The notes below the pieces were generated by a model that saw only the letters and a program-made list of their open reading frames with translations, was not told the DNA's origin and made no database searches. This document shows positions 7,558-10,325 of a stretch of 10,325 nt of DNA, one piece after another. The position numbers and the translations under genes were made by a program. This DNA is from Chloroflexota bacterium (GTDB lineage: Bacteria > Chloroflexota > Dehalococcoidia > GIF9 > UBA5629). The DNA lies in the NCBI GenBank assembly GCA_020354105.1, contig CP070642.1:356198-366522 (forward strand). The letters run 5' to 3'. Within the stretch, counting starts at the first letter, position 1, and each line of letters opens with the position of its first letter.

Positions 7558-8742
7558 TTATTTCATTCTGGGCAAGCCTAGTCCATACCAGGATATGATA
7601 TTCCTTTGTATTTCGTTTGTACCCATAGAGATTATGGTTACGAAACACTCCTGGAAAGCTTTTTCCCAGGCCCCATCTGCGGCAGCCCATCGGGAATGTT
7701 TAACCTGGCCAAATGGACCTGCGAGGTCAGTGGCGACGAAAGCAAAGCGCTGGCCTAGCTCACTGTAGAATATCTTGGCTGCTGATGCGTCCATCAGTGC
7801 CATCTCGTTCCTGTTTTGCAGGTCAGCTATGCGGTAGGCGATGGTTCGGGCTGCTTCCAACTCGCAGGCTAGCTGTGCTACCCGGTTGCGTACTATTGGG
7901 TCTTTCGATAAAGGTTTGCCGTTCCGCTTGGTCTCATTACAATATTTCACTATCTCTTCCAGTTCGCGGAACATGCTCATGATCTCGCCCATTCCTGACC
8001 TCTCGAAACCGGCGAGGAGATTGACTACTGCCCAGCCTTCATTCTCCTGCCCGACGATGTTTTTAGCTGGTACATGAACATCGTCGAAATAAACCTCAGC
8101 AAAAGGTGCATCGCCATCGATATATGGAATAGGTCTGACCGTTACTCCGGGAGTTTTCATATCGAGTAATATGAAGGTCATATTGTGGTGTTTTCTCGCA
8201 TCCGGGTCTGTCTTGAATACTCCAAAGCCCCAATCAGCCCGGTGAGCACCTGTGTTCCAGGTTTTCTGGCCGTTTATAATGTATTCATCACCCTTTTTTA
8301 TTGCGGTGGTGGACAGAGTGGCAAGGTCTGAGCCGGCATTGGGCTCGCTCCATAGCTCACACCACATGACTTCTCCTCGTGCAATTGGCGGTAGGAATTC
8401 CTTCTTTACTTCATCGCTTGCGGCTTGCAGTACGGTAGGGGCGAGCATCCCGATTCCGAAGATGTCGACACCGGGAATTCCGTGATATCCTCTTGCATCG
8501 GCGAAGAGGACTTTATCCATCATGGTTCCACTGCCGCCATATTCAGGAGGCCAAGCTAAAGCCAGCCATCCCTTTTTGGCGAATTCCTTAGCGCAGTCAA
8601 GGTGAAATTGCCAGCATTCATCAACCTCGAATACTGCCTCCAGCCCTACAAAGCTCGCCGGCCTTTTTTTCTCGAGTTCCTTACAGAAATCGAAATACTC
8701 CTTTCTACGTGCCTTCTGTTCTTCCGTTAGTTCAAAATCCAT
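7558..8742 (-). CDS. Acyl-CoA dehydrogenase, probable catalytic subunit of a heteromeric enzyme
   Basis: This is a 394-residue FAD-dependent acyl-CoA dehydrogenase. The flavin and substrate region reads WCELWSEPNAGSDLATLST (127-145), followed by YIINGQKTWNTGAHRADWGF (154-173). The C-terminus reads ISMGTNEIQRNIISWYGLGLPR (371-392), where the cofactor-contacting GTNEIQRN is kept but the residue before GT is methionine instead of the glutamate of medium-chain enzymes. A glutamate at 247 (AGFERSG) lies in the helix where isovaleryl- and long-chain-type enzymes, and ChsE4-like subunits, place the base; this assignment is from memory of the family. The ATG has an AGGAGGA site upstream. Together with the adjacent paralogue it probably forms a two-subunit enzyme for a bulky or cyclic acyl-CoA, but the substrate cannot be read from sequence. 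Confidence 0.9.
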   Translation of the reverse strand: MDFELTEEQKARRKEYFDFCKELEKKRPASFVGLEAVFEVDECWQFHLDCAKEFAKKGWLALAWPPEYGGSGTMMDKVLFADARGYHGIPGVDIFGIGMLAPTVLQAASDEVKKEFLPPIARGEVMWCELWSEPNAGSDLATLSTTAIKKGDEYIINGQKTWNTGAHRADWGFGVFKTDPDARKHHNMTFILLDMKTPGVTVRPIPYIDGDAPFAEVYFDDVHVPAKNIVGQENEGWAVVNLLAGFERSGMGEIMSMFRELEEIVKYCNETKRNGKPLSKDPIVRNRVAQLACELEAARTIAYRIADLQNRNEMALMDASAAKIFYSELGQRFAFVATDLAGPFGQVKHSRWAAADGAWEKAFQECFVTIISMGTNEIQRNIISWYGLGLPRMK

Positions 8743-8783
8743 CTGATCCTCCTGTAAAAATTGAATTCCTATGATAGCGCCGT

Positions 8784-8815
8784 TGGCATGGGCTGATGCG
8801 AGGTCATCAGCGCCA
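8784..8815 (-). promoter_or_regulatory. Hairpin in the leader of the acyl-CoA dehydrogenase operon
   Basis: A perfect 7-bp stem (8792-8798 GCTGATG with 8805-8811 CATCAGC) closes a six-base loop. It is extended, after a four-base bulge on one side, by TGGC (8784-8787) with GCCA (8812-8815). It lies about 40-75 nt before the dehydrogenase ATG. GCTGGCG is also repeated directly on the minus strand just upstream (RC of 8811-8828). No known riboswitch class is recognised. It may be a protein-binding or RNA structural element. Confidence 0.4.
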
Positions 8816-8962
8816 GCCGAACGCCAGCTTAGGTTTCTAAATTAACTATGTTTGTGTTACCGTATCTCGAGTTATTGTAGATTTCTGATAATTTACGTGT
8901 ATAGCTTACCAGATTTATCCGTTAAAAACATCGTACGGAAGGTCTTATCTTTAGACCAATTC

Positions 8963-8991
8963 ATTATAATACAGTTTCCTCATTTTGAGAA
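8963..8991 (-). promoter_or_regulatory. Probable promoter of the acyl-CoA dehydrogenase operon
   Basis: On the minus strand, TTCTCA (8986-8991; four of six matches), a 17-bp spacer and a perfect TATAAT (8963-8968). Transcription would start near 8956, giving a leader of roughly 210 nt. The rest of the 8743-9012 interval is AT-rich and holds no open frame of note. I see no clear terminator for the upstream greA-like gene, so some read-through is possible. Confidence 0.5.
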
Positions 8992-9012
8992 GCGTATAAT
9001 TGCTCAATTAGC

Positions 9013-9846
9013 TTAAGTTAAACGGTGCTGGATATCTTCAATCTGGTAATGCATTATGCCAGCCGGTGCCTTGACCTCAATTTTCTGTCCTTGCATTCGT
9101 CCTAGTAGTGCTCGCCCCATAGGTGAGACGACAGAGATTTTGCCTTTTATGGCGTTGGCTTCGCTGGCGTCAACCAGTTTGTAGCTTACCTGTTCGCCTG
9201 AAGCCAGGTCCCGGAGCACCACTGTATCACCAAAACTTATTTCTCTACTGCCAGCCTGTTGCTCATCCAATAAAGTTGCCGTTTTTAAAGTCGACTCCAG
9301 TTCTTTAATGCGTCCCTCCACCTGGCCCAGTTGTTCTCTGGCTGCCTCGAGGGGAGCATTTTCGCGAAAATCCTTGTCGGATGCTGCTTTTTGGATTTCT
9401 TCAGCTATGCGGGGCCGCTTATTTTTGAGGGTGTCAAGCTCGGCTTTCAAATCCGCGTAGCCTTTAGTGGTCAGCAATACTTTCTTGTGGGAACTGCGCT
9501 TTATGGGGGAGCCTAGTTTTGGTGGGGTCTTCTTGCTCTTGAGATGTACGGACAGGTTTGTCTTTGTCCATCCCTGCTTGTGTGCATAAGCAAGGAATGT
9601 TTTGGGTATCCCTAGTTTTTCAACCACTTCAGTGGTTGATGAGGTGATCTGCTCGGTATAATTGGCCACTTCGGGGATAGTGAGCCCCATTAAGGGACGT
9701 TTTTCTCCATACCAACGTACAAATTTGTATACTTCTTGTTGTGACTTTAGCCTTTCCTCTGAAGACAAGGTTAGGAGAAACTGAGTTGCAGCCTCTCCCA
9801 AACTGTAATTAGGTGGAGCCGAATCCGGCTTGTTCTTTGAGGCCAT
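9013..9846 (-). CDS. greA: GreA-type transcription elongation factor with an N-terminal recombinase-like core-binding domain
   Basis: GreA rescues backtracked RNA polymerase by stimulating transcript cleavage. Residues about 120-195 form the Gre coiled coil (VLLTTKGYADLKAELDTLK, then DKDFRENAPLEAAREQLGQ and EGRIKELESTL), keeping the two acidic tip residues D159 and E162. Residues about 200-277 form the FKBP-like C-terminal domain (ISFGDTVVLRD, VSPMGRALLGRMQGQKIEV). GreA is normally about 160 residues; this one has 277. The extra N-terminus (about 15-105) resembles the SAM-like core-binding domain of XerC/XerD and phage integrases: VYKFVRWYGEKRPLMGLTIP, and an end that reads FLAYAHKQGWTKTNLSVHLK. 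No catalytic recombinase domain follows; a basic linker (about 103-122) leads into GreA. The frame is uninterrupted, no good start lies at the GreA boundary, and a strong promoter sits 23 bp before the ATG. The function of the extension is unknown. Confidence 0.9.
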   Translation of the reverse strand: MASKNKPDSAPPNYSLGEAATQFLLTLSSEERLKSQQEVYKFVRWYGEKRPLMGLTIPEVANYTEQITSSTTEVVEKLGIPKTFLAYAHKQGWTKTNLSVHLKSKKTPPKLGSPIKRSSHKKVLLTTKGYADLKAELDTLKNKRPRIAEEIQKAASDKDFRENAPLEAAREQLGQVEGRIKELESTLKTATLLDEQQAGSREISFGDTVVLRDLASGEQVSYKLVDASEANAIKGKISVVSPMGRALLGRMQGQKIEVKAPAGIMHYQIEDIQHRLT

Positions 9847-9868
9847 CCCTTTGCTCTAGGTCGGGCTA

Positions 9869-9898
9869 ATAATAGAACAGAAGTGTGTATGATGTCAA
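9869..9898 (-). promoter_or_regulatory. Promoter of the greA-like gene
   Basis: On the minus strand, a perfect TTGACA (9893-9898), an 18-bp spacer and TATTAT (9869-9874). Transcription should start near 9862, leaving a leader of only about 16 nt before the ATG at 9844-9846. The only ribosome-site-like bases (AAAGGG) directly abut the ATG, so initiation may rely on the short leader. Confidence 0.7.
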
Positions 9899-9926
9899 AT
9901 GTAGAGGGCTTATCATTTTGTATTAA

Positions 9927-9938
9927 CACAAACTTGTG
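9927..9938. repeat. Palindrome between the divergent greA and tRNA-Gly promoters
   Basis: CACAA-AC-TTGTG is a perfect inverted repeat with a two-base centre. It lies between the two outward-facing -35 boxes. It could be an operator for a dimeric regulator; no known site is recognised. Confidence 0.35.
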
Positions 9939-9943
9939 GCTTC

Positions 9944-9956
9944 CCTTTGACAAAGG
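9944..9956. repeat. 13-bp palindrome covering the -35 box of the tRNA-Gly promoter
   Basis: CCTTTG-A-CAAAGG is a perfect odd-length palindrome. It contains the TTGACA at 9947-9952. A protein bound here would block the tRNA promoter, but part of the symmetry may be chance. Confidence 0.35.
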
Positions 9957-9975
9957 TTCTATTCGAAGTTAAAAT
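9947..9975 (+). promoter_or_regulatory. Promoter of tRNA-Gly and possibly the downstream phosphatase
   Basis: Perfect TTGACA (9947-9952), a 17-bp spacer and TAAAAT (9970-9975). Transcription should start near 9982, seven bases before the mature tRNA 5' end. This is typical of a stable-RNA promoter. Confidence 0.75.
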
Positions 9976-9988
9976 GGACATGATTCTA

Positions 9989-10063
9989 GCGGGAGTAACT
10001 CAGTGGTAGAGTTCCTGCCTTCCAAGCAGGCTGTCGCGGGTTCGAGCCCCGTCTCCCGCTCCA
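9989..10063 (+). tRNA. tRNA-Gly, anticodon UCC, with encoded CCA
   Basis: The cloverleaf can be drawn by hand. The acceptor stem pairs GCGGGAG (9989-9995) with CTCCCGC (10053-10059), followed by discriminator T and an encoded CCA (10061-10063). The D arm contains CTCAGTGGTAGAG. The anticodon stem pairs CCTGC (10014-10018) with GCAGG (10026-10030) around the loop CTTCCAA, which gives anticodon TCC (UCC), decoding GGA and GGG. The T arm reads GCGGG-TTCGAGC-CCCGT. The start GCGGG and discriminator T fit bacterial glycine tRNAs. Confidence 0.97.
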
Positions 10064-10114
10064 CAAATCCAGGTAGAGCAGCTACATCCGTGCAGGTGGG
10101 TCTCTTTGAACAGT

Positions 10115-10325
10115 ATGGTAGATAATCAAACGAAGCTCGTTATTTTTTCTGATTTGGATGGTACGCTGCTCGACCGCGCCACGTACTCATATGATAAGGC
10201 GTTGCCTACTGTGGACTATCTCCGAGAAAGGGGAATACCCATCGTGTTCTGCTCTGCCAAGACCAGAGTGGAGCAAGAAGTGTATCGGCGTGAGCTGAAG
10301 GTCTTTCACCCCTTTATAGTGGAGA
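10115..10325 (+). CDS. Mannosyl-3-phosphoglycerate phosphatase family HAD hydrolase, N-terminal part
   Basis: Seventy codons are visible before the window ends. HAD motif I, FSDLDGTLLD (11-20, nucleophile D13 and acid D15), is followed by TYSYDKALPTVDYLRERGIP, then motif II within FCSAKTRVEQE (45-55, S47), and finally HPFIVE, which in this family leads to NGGA. This order matches HAD-IIB mannosyl-3-phosphoglycerate phosphatases, which make the compatible solute mannosylglycerate. The related YedP and sucrose-phosphatase-like HADs remain possible. The synthase that would supply the substrate is not in view. The ATG at 10115 has no close ribosome site; an in-frame TTG at 10106 (three residues longer) lies five bases after AGGTGGG and may be the true start. 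It is 51 bp after tRNA-Gly with no terminator between, so co-transcription is likely. Confidence 0.8.
   Translation, partial: MVDNQTKLVIFSDLDGTLLDRATYSYDKALPTVDYLRERGIPIVFCSAKTRVEQEVYRRELKVFHPFIVE

Noticed and set aside
8941..8957. Inverted repeat GGTCT...AGACC as a terminator of the greA-like gene
   Set aside because: The stem is only 5 bp with a 7-base loop and no T-run follows on the minus strand. It also lies downstream of the likely dehydrogenase promoter.
8965..8970. TATAAT on the plus strand as a promoter
   Set aside because: It is the mirror of the minus-strand box, there is no -35 match 16-18 bp upstream, and no plus-strand gene follows for 1 kb.
9771..9953. Open frame of 60 codons on the minus strand overlapping the greA start
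   Set aside because: It runs across the greA promoter in another frame and resembles no family; the greA frame explains the region.

Overview
The window looks like chromosomal DNA from a Chloroflexota bacterium, probably of the class Dehalococcoidia or a relative. This is an inference from several things read together: a short EF-Ts, the run rpsB-tsf-pyrH-frr-cdsA-dxr-rseP-ispG, a GreA with an ENAPLEAARE-type coiled-coil tip, paired acyl-CoA dehydrogenases, and a mannosyl-3-phosphoglycerate phosphatase-like gene. No 16S rRNA or other decisive marker is present. Coding density is high, and all genes except the last two are on the minus strand. I see no insertion sequence, CRISPR array or prophage.

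Positions 1-6199 (minus strand, read right to left) hold one compact operon. It runs rpsB (S2), tsf (EF-Ts), pyrH (UMP kinase), frr (ribosome recycling factor), cdsA (CDP-diacylglycerol synthase), dxr (DXP reductoisomerase), rseP (site-2 zinc protease) and ispG (HMBPP synthase, cut by the window edge). A good promoter lies at 6287-6315. Many junctions overlap by 4 bp, which suggests translational coupling. The operon joins translation, pyrimidine nucleotide supply, phospholipid precursor synthesis and the MEP isoprenoid pathway. The gene uppS, which often sits between frr and cdsA, is absent; a 140-bp interval without a recognisable gene takes its place.

Positions 6354-9012 hold a two-gene acyl-CoA dehydrogenase operon on the minus strand. 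It has a likely promoter at 8963-8991, a leader of about 210 nt containing a hairpin, and a strong intrinsic terminator at 6354-6388. Both proteins lack the usual C-terminal catalytic glutamate. They look like the two unlike subunits of a heteromeric dehydrogenase.

Positions 9013-10325 hold a divergent locus. On the minus strand is a 277-residue GreA-type elongation factor whose first ~105 residues resemble the N-terminal core-binding (SAM-like) domain of tyrosine recombinases; this is the most unusual item in the window. On the plus strand are tRNA-Gly(UCC) and the start of a HAD phosphatase of the mannosyl-3-phosphoglycerate phosphatase family. The greA and tRNA promoters face away from each other, and two short perfect palindromes lie between or over them.
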